From positions 310,001 through 374,000 of the forward strand of contig JASANG010003338.1 of the NCBI GenBank assembly GCA_030248215.1: a stretch of DNA of 64,000 nt, in the 5' to 3' direction. The translations under genes and the position numbers were made by a program. Below the pieces are notes generated by a model. The model made no database searches and was not told the origin of the DNA. It worked only from the letters and a program-made list of their open reading frames with translations. The DNA comes from Enoplolaimus lenunculus (lineage: Eukaryota; Nematoda; Enoplea; Enoplida; Thoracostomopsidae). The first letter of the stretch is position 1, and each line of letters starts with the position of its first letter. Shown here in pieces: positions 47,408 through 60,300 of the stretch.

Positions 47408-48134
47408 GGCCCCACTGTCAACGAAACCTGGTGAGCGAACCGAACAAGATGCATATGTAGTTTTCCATTGAATCTCGCGGCAAAGCTTCAATTCAGAAAT
47501 CCATTTATATATTCATATCAGGGTGCAACCGGAATTCCGGTTCCGGCATTTTTTCACCTTCCGGTTCCGGTTCCGGTAAATTTTTACCGGATTTAAAAAT
47601 TCCGGTATTATAATTTGGCCGTAAGGTTATTTCACAAATAATAGAGCAAAAAATAAGATTAAAATGAAATTTTTGGTGAAAGCATTTTTCACTTTCCGGT
47701 TCCGTTTCCGGTTCCGGTAAAATTTTCAAATTCCGGTTCCGGTAAATTGTAATTCCGGTTGCACCCTGATTCATATGCTGAAATTTTCGCTCTGATGGCA
47801 AAGCTTCAATTCTAAAATCCATTTGTATATTCATATGCTGCGATTTTCACTCTTTTGGGACATAATGCATCCTGGTGGACATATACACACGGTCACTATG
47901 GCCCCACGGTCAACGAAACCTGGTGAGCGAACCGAACAAAATGCATATGTAGTTTTACATTGAATCTCGCTGCAAAGCTTCAATTCAGAAATCCATTTAT
48001 ATATGCATATGCTGCAATTTTCGCTCTGATGGCAAAGCTTCAATTCTAAAATCCATTTGTATATTCATGTGCTGCGATTTTCACTCTTTTGGGATATAAT
48101 GCGTCCTGGTGGACATATACACACAGCCACTGTT
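47408..48134. repeat. tandem duplication, ~234-bp unit, first copy interrupted by MITE-B
   Basis: Copy 1 from 47,408 and copy 2 from 47,900 share ACGAAACCTGGTGAGCGAAC, GCAAAGCTTCAATTCAGAA, GCAAAGCTTCAATTCTAAAA and CACTCTTTTGGGA. Subtracting the 250-bp element and its 8-bp target duplication leaves copies of equal length. Each copy itself has an internal partial repeat of the GCAAAGCTTCAATTC phrase. Confidence 0.92.
47519..47768 (+). mobile_element. MITE-B copy (hAT-type) with preserved empty site
   Basis: 250 bp, CAGGGTGCAACCGGAATT to AATTCCGGTTGCACCCTG, with target duplication ATTCATAT at 47511-47518 and 47769-47776. The second tandem copy has the uninterrupted site (TATATATGCATATGCTG, ~48,000-48,016), so insertion limits and duplication length are visible directly. 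Confidence 0.97.
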
Positions 48135-48874
48135 AATGTGTTGCATGAAAATTAGTTACGTGTTATCTAAAAACGTTATTTTATATCATATTTAGTTGCA
48201 AATTACATTTATGAATCGTTTAAGATTTTCCATTTTTTTCCACCCTCTCGGAAAAAATGGAAAAAATGAAACAAAAAACACTTTTTCCGATAATTTTTTC
48301 CCGCCAACAACTCTTAGTAAAAGGTTTTTACAGCAATTCACTGTTTGGAATAAATTTGGCATTGAGAGTTCGGTTTTCCACAGGAACTAAATTTTGCACT
48401 AACACGAATTAAATATTAACCCGCATCGCATCGGTAATGTCGGCACTTTTCGTGAGTATGGGCAACGGCACTAAATTGTTGCCAATCGTTTTCCGACACT
48501 TTTTGCATTTAGCAGTGAGTTGAAATGCTATCAATTTAACTTGTTGGAGCACGTAGATCAGCGCGGCCGATCAGGAAACTATTATATTCATATATAACAC
48601 GCCACAAAATTAAATGCCTGCGAAATATAATTAAATTTTTGCTTAGCCAATTGCGTTGTTGGGTTTAACTTCTTAGTCGGATCATGTAGTTAGCTCTTAA
48701 CTATCAAGATGCTTGGGTAGAATATGTGTATATAACGGAAAATATCCAAGATTGGTTCATTCGAATGTTAAGCTGAAGTTTAACACTATACAAAATCCTT
48801 TGATATACTCGACAAATTTCGATGACCATTGTAGATGTGAAATGGTACATGAGTAATAGTTGAATTCATTTAAC
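48135..48874. other. unassigned region upstream of the 48,875 exon
   Basis: Minus-oriented MCM3 and the plus-oriented unknown gene diverge from this area, so promoters may lie here. A phrase GAGTTGAAATGCTATCAATTT (~48,510) recurs at 49,677 and is repeat-like. No TATA box or gene recognised. Confidence 0.4.
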
Positions 48875-51047
48875 ATGACGCAAACTACAAGACGATATAA
48901 AATACCTCATCATCCAGGAATTTTACATATTCCTTCTGATATTCCCGTAGATTTGCTTCGTGGTCAGGATCTCGTATACCGTCCATTTTATCAGGTTAGT
49001 AACTATATTTATATATTTATATACAATAAATGTGATATACGTAGGTACTATACTATAAATTAATGATGTCGCGGGGCCTCGCCTCGGCTCATAAGGCTTC
49101 AACACCGTGGACAACACGTTACTTGCAGAGGCTTACCGGGCGGAGTTTTTATATGCAATTCTTAATTGACTCGCATGAAAAACAATCCGATCACTCGGTT
49201 CTAGTCGGAAAACTGTAGAAATCACAAAAATTACTGTACACGGAATTTTTATTTTCCCAGGGATTGCTGTACACACTACACAAATATCACGGTGCAACCG
49301 GAAAGTTATAAATACATGCCACCGAAAAATTCATTTTTAGTTGCTGTTAAACTAGGGATCGTACCGAGGGAGTTTTGACACAGTGTGATTTGCCTCGAGC
49401 CTGCTCGAAGGGCATGGAGACAGTAGCCAAGTGAAAATAAATTAAAACATAAATTTGGGAAACGTGTTATTAGTTTAATTGTATGAAGCGGCAATTCAAA
49501 GCAGATATAAATATCCAAAAGTTTTGTTAAAAAATCTTTTTATTTTCGGTAATGGTTACAAATTGACCGAGACCGAGACCAAAAGTCTAGGTTCGGTCTC
49601 GGTGTCACTTTTTTGACCGAGACAGCAAATGCCTGATTGGCACTGCAAAATTGCCCATACTTTTTGTGCATAAAAGTGAGTTGGAATACTATCAATTTCC
49701 CTAGTTGGTGTATATTAGTGCGTCTGACCAGAAAAGCTGTTATCTCTGTTGCGTTTACGTGCGAAAAACTAATTAAGATCATTCGTTCTCATTAAATTAT
49801 AATCTTTTATGGTTGTAAGTGTTCAAGTCTAAAGATAGTTTACCTTAGCTTCCATGTACAATGGTTTGCCAATAGTTACTGTTAACAACTCTTCTAGGAA
49901 TTTTTTATCATATAAGCACGATTGACCTCATTTCTTTCTTAAAGTACGACCGCAACATGTGAACAATATAATAAGGCTAAATTAAATTGGTTTTGTACCG
50001 GTGATTATTTCTGGCCGGCCCCTTATCATCTACTATTTCTATATCACTGGTACTTCACTTAATTATAATGTATCGTGCTTGTAATATATCTTGGTTTATT
50101 TATTTATTGTTTTCAAAGCATTACTTTGTTAACCTATGTTTCTGTAAGTTAAGTAGGCTAGGGTACGACGGTTCTAGTTCTGAGTGCTCAGCAACTAAAA
50201 ACGAGAGACGTTCCCAGGAGTGTTCGAATTCGGTGGACAGATTAGCTACGCCGCCTCACAATCAACTGCTGAGTTTTTCTGTTTTTATGCCTTATAAGAA
50301 CCTCTACATTACACATCTTGGTTCTTCCAATGAAGGCACTACGTAACATATGCATCACTGATTTTACCGGTGTACACCACCATCAGCATGAGTTAATTAG
50401 TTTTCTCCTTGCATCCACTTGTTACACCAGCAAATGAAACGCAGTACGCCTTGCTTCACACGCACGAAGGCACATGACGGAAGAAATTCCTGAGCCTTTC
50501 TGTTTGGCTGTTGTACCGTGTCAGTAATAAAATATCTATCTATTTATCTAACTATCTATCTATCTATCGTGCATTAAAATTGGTATCGTCATCGGTATCG
50601 GCAGTCCACCCTTTCCACAGGAAATTTTTATCAAACAGATACATGCTTATTCAATTTGCTTATGTGTATAGCTGGCAATCAAATTATAGGCCTTACTTTA
50701 CTAGTGTGAAGCACATAGCGGGTTTCTCGAGCATATCCAATAGAGGGTGTATTATGGTGTCAATTATTTGATCAATAAATCAAGCAAAAATGCTTCCTTG
50801 TGTAAATCCAGGTTAACTCTGAATTTTCAAAAATTTTGTTAAAAACAAAACCAATTTTGTTACAGTTGAATTCACGGCAGCACAACTTTCGCTTAAAGTT
50901 TTCACAAAAGTTGCGTCCCCACCTCACACTGTCAGTGGAACACTCCATGTCCAAGTGTCCACGTACCGTCAGGTGGTTTATCACTTCAATACACGCGCCG
51001 AAAACCGAAAAAATAGCTAAGCAATTAAATATTCCTACTTCAAATAA
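48875..51047 (+). CDS. two exons of an unidentified gene, 3' end unknown
   Basis: Exon 1, 48875-48994: ATG then 40 codons with a natural composition (YKIPHHPGILHIPSDIPV), ending CAG|GTTAGT. Candidate exon 2, 50866-51047: TTTTGTTACAG acceptor, phase-matched frame of 60 codons (QKLRPHLTLSVEHSMSKC, KTEKIAKQLNIPTS), ending AA|GTACGT. Phase 0 joins cleanly. No family was recognised. The link between the exons is inference, and exon 2 also has a second open frame. A terminal exon may be as far away as 59,575-59,759 inside RELCH, but the phase chain is incomplete. Confidence 0.45.
50523..50568. repeat. (TCTA)n microsatellite
   Basis: ATCTATC tetramers after AATAAAATATCTATC, possibly the tail of a short retroposed unit (50,150-50,570), but no pol III promoter was convincing. 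Confidence 0.8.
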
Positions 51048-51059
51048 GTACGTTTAAAA

Positions 51060-51787
51060 ACATAAACCTTCAACTTAAAAGTGGTTTCGGACCTGTTTTT
51101 CGTTCGTTAGCTCGCTGGTAGTTAAACGTTTTAAGGAGCTTTTTGTTACTTAATACCCGGCATCCATCAGCCGTTGCGAGCGCAAATTGCTTGAATCAAA
51201 CAATAAGCGTAAAGCGAGGCAGAAATGAAAAAAGGTGTTGACCCACGTTAACCATATCTCGTCTATTACTTGCCTATGCTTTTCAATGCCAGACAACGTC
51301 TGGATTGCTGAGACATGACTTAAGGCCAATTTATAAACTTTTTCACAAATATATATTTCTCCTCGGAAAGATCACGATAGCGTTGCATTCCCTCCATAAA
51401 ACCAAACTGAAAGCGACGGGAATACGATACCCTGCAAGATTTTCTTTCGGAAAACTTGTGCTAGTTTTATATTTCTGCGATTTTGATGCATATATTTCAA
51501 AAAACTTCTACGCAAATAATACTGGAGCCACTCCGTTGTGTTGCCGCAATTGCAACAATAAGACTGTCCTTCTGCAGATCTATCTGTGTGGGACCGATGT
51601 TGAGAATATTAACGCTACAACGGCTTTTAAAAACATATTTTTTGTTACTAGAAGCAGGCAATCGCTACAAATGACTGTATATTCGGAAACCTTCGGATTT
51701 CAAAGCCTTTGCACCTGTAGCATTTACTTTTACACAATCTCGACAACACCTGTTTTGATTATGTTGCGGCTTCTGAAACTATGTTAC
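51060..51787. other. unassigned spacer
   Basis: A 172-codon plus frame (51,305-51,823) runs from here into MITE-A copy 12, which makes it unlikely to be a gene. No family recognised. Confidence 0.4.
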
Positions 51788-51789
51788 TA

Positions 51790-52227
51790 CTGTATTGACC
51801 AGAATAAGAGGGGGGGGGGGTAATAAGAGGGTCCCATTTTGAGTCCGAATCAATAGGAGTCCGTATGCCTAATAAGAGTCCGTAAGCGGATAGAGTCCCT
51901 AAACCCTAATTAGAGTCCATGAAGATCAGTTATTCTTAACTGTAGTGCATCCAGGACCAAATAATTTGAGGTCGAAACTTTAACGCGTACTTAAATTTTG
52001 AAAGTAATTCGTAAGTATATTCTTGTACTATCGCTCAAGCTATTGACACAAGACAAATAAAAGTTTAATTCAACGGATAATTGCAGTACCGGATATATAT
52101 CAGTAACGAACGGCAGCGGAGCGTGGGTCAAAAATAAATAACAGTCTGTAACCGAATAACAAGGGGGTATCCTCTGGAGAGGCCAAATAAATATCAGCCC
52201 CCCTTCCTCATATTCGGGTCACTACAG
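51790..52227 (+). mobile_element. MITE-A copy 12
   Basis: TA at 51788-51789 and 52228-52229; ends CTGTATTGACCAGAATAAGA (followed by a G10 run) and CATATTCGGGTCACTACAG. Interior in plus order. Confidence 0.94.
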
Positions 52228-52229
52228 TA

Positions 52230-52651
52230 TGTGGTTTTGAGTCTGTATGATCCGTGATATATTTTGCTGGACAGTATACTTCTCGAGCGATTATGAGGGG
52301 GAAAACTTGCGCGAAGTTAACTAAATTTTGCTTCCGCGGAAAAAATAGCGGCAGCGTAAACTCGATCTTTGACTTTATGTAAGTTAAAGCCGTATTAAGT
52401 GCATCTTGCACCTATCACCAGCTACTTTACTAGTCGGTTTCCAAACTAACCAACTGCTACAATTACAGATCAAAAATATGCAAAGAAGTGGAGTAAAATC
52501 GATTGCAACAAATGTGCTAAATATTAAACCTTGGTGCTACACATTTGATAACACGGGCTTAGGACTTTAAGCTGTAGAACACAACCGAAATTCGTAGGTC
52601 TCAGATTAAAAGTCCCAATAGCTTAAACTTAAGATAATTCATATATAAGTA
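52230..52651. other. unassigned spacer
   Basis: No gene recognised. Near 52,533 there is GGTGCTACACATTTGATAAC, a relative of the phrase inside the 14,327-14,959 open frame. Confidence 0.4.
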
Positions 52652-52868
52652 CTGTAGTGACCCGAATAAGAGGGGCTAATAAGAGGGAGTCCCCATTTTG
52701 AGTCTCAATCAATAGGAGTTCGTATCCCTAATAAGAGTCCGTAAAGCGGATAAAGTCCGTAAACCCTAATTAGAGTCCGTAAATGTCATTTAATATCCCT
52801 GATCGTAGTGCATAAGTGAATTCAGGACCAAATAAAGTTGAGTTCGAAACTTTATAAAGCGCACTTAA
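52652..52868 (+). mobile_element. MITE-A copy 13, 3'-truncated
   Basis: TA at 52650-52651 and intact left end CTGTAGTGACCCGAATAAGA. Breaks off after AAAGCGCACTTAAAT and continues directly into half of a foldback F element. A short inverted piece resembling MITE-A (GATGTTTATTTGGCC) follows at 52,996. Confidence 0.9.
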
Positions 52869-52976
52869 ATAGTGAGTCGAATTTGGCTGTGACGGAGTCC
52901 AATTTTGACTCAGTTTGTGTGGTCAGGAAAAGCCTATTTCGGAGAGTCAATTTGACTCATTATTTTTTGCAGTGTG
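52869..52976 (-). mobile_element. half of a foldback F element
   Basis: AGTGAGTCGAATTTGGCTG to ATTATTTTTTGCAGTG corresponds to the right half of 27,295-27,514. The other arm is absent, so the join with MITE-A copy 13 is a deletion or recombination junction. Confidence 0.88.
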
Positions 52977-52989
52977 AGCAGATGACTTG

Positions 52990-54366
52990 GGATTGATGTT
53001 TATTTGGCCACTTCAGCGGTTACCTTTATTTGGTCTATTTCCCGTTGGCTGTTTTAAATTTGATCGTCAACGTATAAACGGAGGTCTGCCTCCGGCGCCG
53101 GCTGCAGTAGAAAATGGACCTCCGGCATCGGATCTGGTAGAACTTTTGCCGGATGTTCCGGCAATTTTGATAGTGAAACTTTGCATAGTTTTACAAAATT
53201 TATCTGGTTGGTGTGTTTGTTTTTCACATTTGGCACAATTTTGAGGACAGAAACGCCGATATTTCGTTAAAAAATTAAGAGTAGACCAAACGATTTAACA
53301 ACACATTCCAGGGCGCAAAGTATAATGGTGAACAAACTCATGAGTGAAACTAGTGAGAAACCAATTTTTACCTCCGGCTCCGGTACTCACGGTTGGAAGC
53401 GCCTCGGATCCAAATATTGGGGCTGCGTGCTTAAGGTACCATGAGCCCATAAAACAGACCGTTCGTTTGATATTGTAATTAGAATAAGATACTCATTTTT
53501 TTAACCTTAATTCCTATCAGTTTTCATAAATACTGCCGTCATTTGGTATCAAGAAGTTTGAAACGTAGGGTTACGTTCAGCAAGAATTTCGAAGGAGAGT
53601 TTCTTGAGTTTTTAACCCGCAATTTTGCACCTATGCGGTTGTAAACACTTTTTAAGCCACTGTCCTATCAAGCGAGCTCGTTGGTTATCCAGTATCTTAG
53701 AACTGCAGACGTTTCTGCTGGCTACTTCAAGAAATTTGCTAACTACTGGCGTGAAAACAAGCGAAGGTGGCAACGTAGTAACCGGTACTCGCAACCTTTT
53801 GCATCTGTCGGTCGTTGGAGCTCTCGCGGCTCTAATGGAAGTGCACTGAATAAGATTTGGCGAAATATGATAAATAGTGATATGTTTATATGGTTTGTTT
53901 GTTTTGTTTGCTGCTCTAAACCTGTATGAAATTCGCGGGCCCTAAAAACTTGGCCGGTTCCAACCCTGCCAATACTTTTCACCTCCGGTTGCACCACGGT
54001 ATATACAGATTGTCAAAATGAAATTTTAAGTCGTAATCATATTTCTGCATAATTCTGTTTCGGCAATTCCCTGCTAGCTGCCAACAATAAATAAGTAAAT
54101 GACGCAACATTTAATAAATATGCAGTAACATTGTTCATGCGATAAGATACGCTAGACGGCAGATATTGCAACTCTTAATAAAAGCTTTCAATGAATGTTA
54201 TCCTGCACCAGGTATTGCTTTCCATGGGGTTACATCACCTAAACAGCACAAAATGCCTAGCGGACTACAAATAGCCAAAAAACATTGAAGTACATTATAT
54301 TAATATTAAAAAATATCACAATATTTATCACACGCTATATCCACAAATCAATCTAGTGACAGCATC
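52990..54366. other. intergenic region 3' of RELCH with CCGGC-rich repeats
   Basis: 53,070-53,170 and 53,370-53,400 have CCTCCGGCGCCGGCTGC and CCTCCGGCTCCGG blocks like 12,210-12,280. At 53,640-53,880 three frames on two strands are open at once (one reads YFKKFANYWRENKRRWQRSN), which gives no clear coding signal. Ends with CCTCCGGTTGCACCACGG, a MITE-B-like terminus. Confidence 0.4.
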
Positions 54367-57300
54367 CTAAAGTTTTCGCTTAAATAACGAAGGAACCACA
54401 GCAGATCCTGCTGTATCCGGAGTCGAAGTTGCAGTTGAAACAACTGTACTACCAGGCACTCTAGCTCGTTGGGGATCCATACGCTCTTTGAAATCCTTAA
54501 ACTTATCCATCATCTTTGACCGCATGGCATCAACTCCAATATCAGGTGCACTGGTGAGCGCGGTAGCTTGAATGCTACTTAACGACGCCAAAGTTGATGA
54601 TCTGAAATACTTCAGCAGTCGAGACGACATACTTTACACAGTGTTTATTTCTAGACAGTTTACACGGACATCAAAAGCAATGCAAACTAGCAAACAGAGA
54701 TTCCAACAATTAAATGTACAGACGATTTCTCATCCCCCACAAAAATGTCCTAGGGCTTCCTTCTTCCAAGAAATCCTCCTAGCGCAATTCCTTCCCCGAA
54801 TTCATTCCGGATGATTTTTTTTGCTGTAGCAGGATGAATACTCCCTTATGAAAAATTGTTCAGGACTATTTTCTCTCACGGCTGTTCCTCCCCTTGCATT
54901 CGCACGATTATAACTTTTCCGATAGATCTTGGTTGTGTACAGGGTGACTATATATTTGCACATCTACAATAGACTATCCTATGCTCAAGGTGTTAACGGA
55001 TAGTAAAAATAACGGAAACAAATAGTGATCAAGTAACAAAAACGGAAAACGGATATTGATGTATAGACCTTTCAAAGATGTTTTATTTTTCTGTCAACAC
55101 AATTAAGGCGTGCAAATGTTCACAGGGCTTTCTAAAATTTTACAAAAAAATTAATGTGCACCGAAATTTTTCAGATTTTAAACAAATTTCACAATTTCTA
55201 CTCCATTTCGAAAAATTGCAGCATATCTGTATAATGAAAAATTACGGCATATATACGTGATTTACAACTAGTTTTGAGCGTAAAAATAACAGAATTTCTG
55301 GAAAGTAATTTTTACCCGAAAAAATATCCGGTTACAGCCTGCCTCTGTTAGATTATAGGCTTTAGGGTTTAAGCAGAGGTAATCAATGCAGGAAGAGAAC
55401 AAAAGTTTGGTTTCGGCTTCATAGTGCTTCACAGGAAGCTAAACGTGGCCGAAGTCAAAGTCAATCAAACATCATCGAAACAGGTTTCAATTTTGTGAAA
55501 ACTACTGATCAAAAACAGCAAGCGGCAAAAAATTTACCTGCAACCCATAATCTTAGTGATGCCACCATAGTACCAGTCGTAGTGGGACTACATTTATTGA
55601 GCGAAGCTCGAACGCACGTAAGCAATTAAGGTAATATGCAAATTATTTGTTAGCTAACTATTCATTTATCGGTTTTGGAGGTTTGTAAGCAATTTCCTTA
55701 GATTCCTCGCACCCAAAAACCTTCAGTAAACCGTAATAATTATTGAAATATTTTAAAAAGTCCTAGTTTTGTCTTGTCAATTAAGCTAATATGCAAATTA
55801 ACTGTTAGCTAACTATTCAATTATCGGTTTGGGATGTTTGTAAACTATTTATTCAAATTCCTCGCACCAAAAACCCTTTAGTGCTGAAATTATATTGCTT
55901 TTAACCTTAATAACCTTAATAATTAGTGAAATAATGTAAAAAGTCCTAATTTAGGCTTATAAACTATGCTAATATGCAAATTATCTATTAGCTAACTGCT
56001 CAATTATCGGTTTTGGAGGTTTGTAAACAGTCTACGCAGATTCCTCGCACCCAAAAACCCTTTAATGCTAAAATTAGATTGCTTCTAACTGTAATAATTA
56101 GTGAAATATTGTGGAAAGTCCTAATTTAGGCTTAATTAATTATGCAAATTAGCCTGTAGCTAATAAACAGCTCAAAATTTTAAAACCCCAATGCGAGGTT
56201 AACACCCCAATATGATTGGCTTTCAAACAAAAAAAGTTTATTAAAATCGGTTCAGCCGTTCCTGAGATTCTTTTCGGACGGACAGACGGACGGACGGACA
56301 TCCACCTTTCGACCCCCAAGTACAAAACATAAAACGCTTCGCGAAACTCCGAGCTTCGCTCGGAGTTTCGCTTCGCTCAAAAAGAAACTGACGCATTACT
56401 TGGATGGAACAGAGAGAGTCACGTTCGCTGCTATCAATACTACTGTTACGTTTTGCCGAATCTGACAAAAAACTCAAAATTGTCTTTCCACCCTGCTCTG
56501 ATTGCCTGTGCTAAATACTAGGAGTGACATTAAATAGTCCAAAACTGGAATTTCTCACGAGGGAGTATAAGTGAGAAACACTGTTCTGAATAATTTCGGG
56601 TGAAGAGTGTCCTAGAACGATTTCTACGGAAAAGGGGCTGAGAAATTGTCCTGTCCTAGGAAGATTTCTCGGGTGATGCGCAAGCTTGATTTCTTCAGGG
56701 AGGGGAATCGTCCGGGGAGAATTGGTGCGACGACGCCGATTATTTATCGCTACGCAGTAAATTACAACTTCTGTGATCCATAATACCTATCCAGTCTTAC
56801 GTTAGTTTTCGAACTTTCTGCGTTGTTAACCTATAAATTTGCACGATGTCACGATCTTACACACCTTTATTAGCAAAAAACATCAAAAATCATTAAACTG
56901 AATCTGAAATAATTACTTGGCATCGCCAGCTGCACTTTGCGACGTCACTGTTGTCGATCCAGGGGCGTCTAATTTCGCTTGCAGTTCTTTGACAATGGAA
57001 CTTGCGACTTTTGAATGCTCGGCGTCCAACTCACGTTGAAGAGAACGAATACCAGGAAGGAATGATTCTGCGATTGCACATCTCGACACATGACAACACG
57101 ACATGGCTGAGTAGGCTTCGAAAAGTGACACTATCACAGAACGTTTGCGGCCAGAAACGGGAATGTGTGCTGATGTTGCAGTTGCAATTGCAAGTCTTGG
57201 CAGGACAACTGTTAATACAGAGAACAAGTAGATCGCTAAATAGTAGCAGTCCTTGTCGTAGACTTTGCAACAGTTGTCAATTAAGATATACATGCATTAC

Positions 57301-60300
57301 ATTAACTAAAGCAGCGTTCATTAAAAATTACTTTTGGAACAAGGGGTTTATACTCAGCTTACAATATACTAAAAAAGTGCGTGTCATCCATACACATTCA
57401 AACAGTGCGATAACACTGGCACAGATGCAGGCACCAAACGTTCTCTAGTGAATTCCTTGTTCTCCGATTTAACAGTGTCTGCGATTTTTGAAATATTCCT
57501 CCGAATTCAAAGTAATAGCAACATTAGGTAGACAGAACACTACACAAATCACGTAAACAGTCAAACTCAAACGGAACAAAATACAATCTGCGTCAATTTA
57601 GCGAATAAATTTATGCAACTATATTACATTTCAGTTATTCCATATTAAAATCGCTCTAATGTTGGAGTTCGGCTGCAACGGGATATTAATAATTACCAGT
57701 TCTCTTAAAATTATTTTATCAGACCTGGAGCCGGACAGTAAATCTCATACCGGAACCGTATCTTGACCGTGTTTACCATAAAAATTTGTGTATTTTAGAT
57801 AGTATTTGAGTCGTGTTAAAATTATTTGTTGCTCTGATTTTTCATGTTACTTCAGTGTCAAAAGTTAAGCTTCTTGACTCGCCCGGAAATACGGTCGCGC
57901 AAATGTCCAGCGTTTCCACATGTAATATGCAGTTGTATGTTATTTTGCACCACAACAGCAACTCCGGTAGGTTTAAATCAGATACAAATGGCGAATACGG
58001 ATGTCGGTTTTATTGCCGGATTTTAAACCGGAACCGAATATCCGGTCGATCGCTGTACGGCGGATAACAAGCATTGTCTTACACGTCATAACACCTGGGT
58101 ATTCGCTGGGTCCCTACTGAGAGAGGGGAATTACCACCCAAGATCGAATCTCCAGAACACTGCAGCTTACAGCTATCGCGAAAGTGTGGATCTAGATTTG
58201 GAGCAATCAGAGTGAACATACGAATCAGTGCAAGTGTCATGTCATACGTATCATCAGCGTCTGGTGGCAGGTTTTCATCAAAGAACGTCGCGAGCTGCAC
58301 ACGAATTTTTTCTTCGATCTAAAACGAACCCTAAATACAAGCATGAGTTGTGATGGTTATTACTAACCAGTACAACTTTAACAGAGAATATAAAACAAAA
58401 CCCTGCCGAAAACATTCGGTTTCATTTTGTCAAGCTGTAGATGACAAAACATTTTATCAAAAATCGCAAAGTTGAGTTTAGTCTAGTTGACCTTCCTTGG
58501 AATTTCTATCTGTAGTTATCGATTCGATAAAGCAAAAAAATCTGCACTTACTATTTCACAACGCCTATAATCAATTTTCCGATTTTCAGTACAGGTTTTG
58601 CCAATTTGAACCACGTTAAGCGAACCTTTTTTGCCAGGCGCCACCGCTCCATAAACCGGGTTTTCTCACTAACCAGCAAATCAAAATAGTCAGTCTTCTG
58701 TATTTATATTTAGATCTGGCATCTAATACTAAGGAAAAATTATTACACAATTTTCGCAGAGTCCATAAAAAAAGCTGTTTCGATGTCGCCTATCTCTAGT
58801 TACACAATGCGAAAACATACGTCAGGATTATTAACCACTTCCAATGCTGCTCCAAATCCTTTTACAGTTTCGACACGAACACTCCTGAAAAACAATCCCC
58901 AAACTCTCCGTTTAAACTATTCATAGTTTAAAATCAAAATGTTACTTTTAACTCACCGATGATTGTCACATTTTCAACACCACATAAAACATGTTTGCAG
59001 TTTTAATAAAATTTTAATACCATTTCCTCTAATACATTGAATTTTGTCGGTAAAAATCTTGCCTCGCTCCGTTGTGTAGACCTAATTTGATTAGATATTA
59101 CCGTAGCGAGATGCATTAATTACTGTCATTTAACAAATCAACTCGAATTAATATACTGAGCTTATTAGATATTACAATTGTGAGAAGCACTAATTATTGT
59201 CATTAAATAAATCAACTCGAATTAACACACTGAGCTTTGTTTTTATCTTTTTCAAACACAATTTGGCATTAAGGAGTTCATGTTTAATAAATTCAAAGCA
59301 TTTTAACCTTTGACCTTCATATAAAATCAGCTTCGAAGCTAAACAAAAGGCAACCAAAACCACTTACAAATCTCTATCCGACGCTAGAGTAATTAAACCT
59401 GGAACAACTCTTGTTGCTAACAATTCATCCGAAACCGTTTTAACTACTGCATACAACGCCGATGCCACAAACCGCCGAATTGCAATTGATTCGCTAATTA
59501 TTGACTCGCATAGCAGATCAACTACTAAAGCCTGGTCTGAGTATGTTTCACTAAAACAACATTATAATATCATAGATAAAGCGGCAATTCAACAGTTAAT
59601 AGATCAGAACAAATCGCGTCTGCGACCGAATGCATCCAAGAAACGACCAACCAAATTAAAGCCGCAGTATGAAACGCCATCACTATCGCAGTTTAATTCT
59701 GTCCGTGACTGTATGATGAAAGCCTTTCCTAACGTATTAAATATGCAGCATTCACAATAATTATTTAGCGCTGGGCACCAAAAACGACATATGGCTGCGC
59801 AGTGTCAGAGTAAGTTTATGTGTGTTTTCATTATTATGTTACGGCAAACATGGCGCTAATGAAGAGCGATGGTGAGGGTATGAACAGTGACTTTACCCCA
59901 AATGAACTGAAGATTGCACCAGGGGAACTCAAGTCCGGGAAAGCAGCAGGCAGCGACGAAATCACAAGCGAGATGCTTAATGCACTTGGAACAATAGGCC
60001 AGAAATCCCGCTGAAGATCGTGAACCTATCATGAACCCAAGGAGTCATTCACGCAGACTGGAAAAAGGCTACCATTATCCCGATCCGCAAAAATGGAAAA
60101 AGCGGTAGAAACACCTGGCTCCTACCGCCCTGTATCCCTGACGAGCTGTGTGGCAAGGTGCACGGGGAAGATGGTGAAGAACCGAATGAGCTACGTACTG
60201 GAGTCGAAGAATCTCTGGAACAACTACCAAGCAGGCTTCCTGAAATTGCGAGACACAGAAGACCACCTGATTCGAATAGCTCAAGATGTTTTGGATGGAT

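Noticed and set aside
51305-51823. 172-codon frame as a gene
   Set aside because: It runs into MITE-A copy 12 and has no recognisable motif or exon structure.
49288-54000. One large hAT element bounded by CACGGTGCAACCGGA and TCCGGTTGCACCACGG
   Set aside because: The flanking 8-mers do not match and no transposase lies between. More likely two separate MITE-B-like remnants.
57002-57448. 148-codon plus-strand frame
   Set aside because: Antisense to the RELCH exon 56917-57208, whose sense frame fits the family and all phases.
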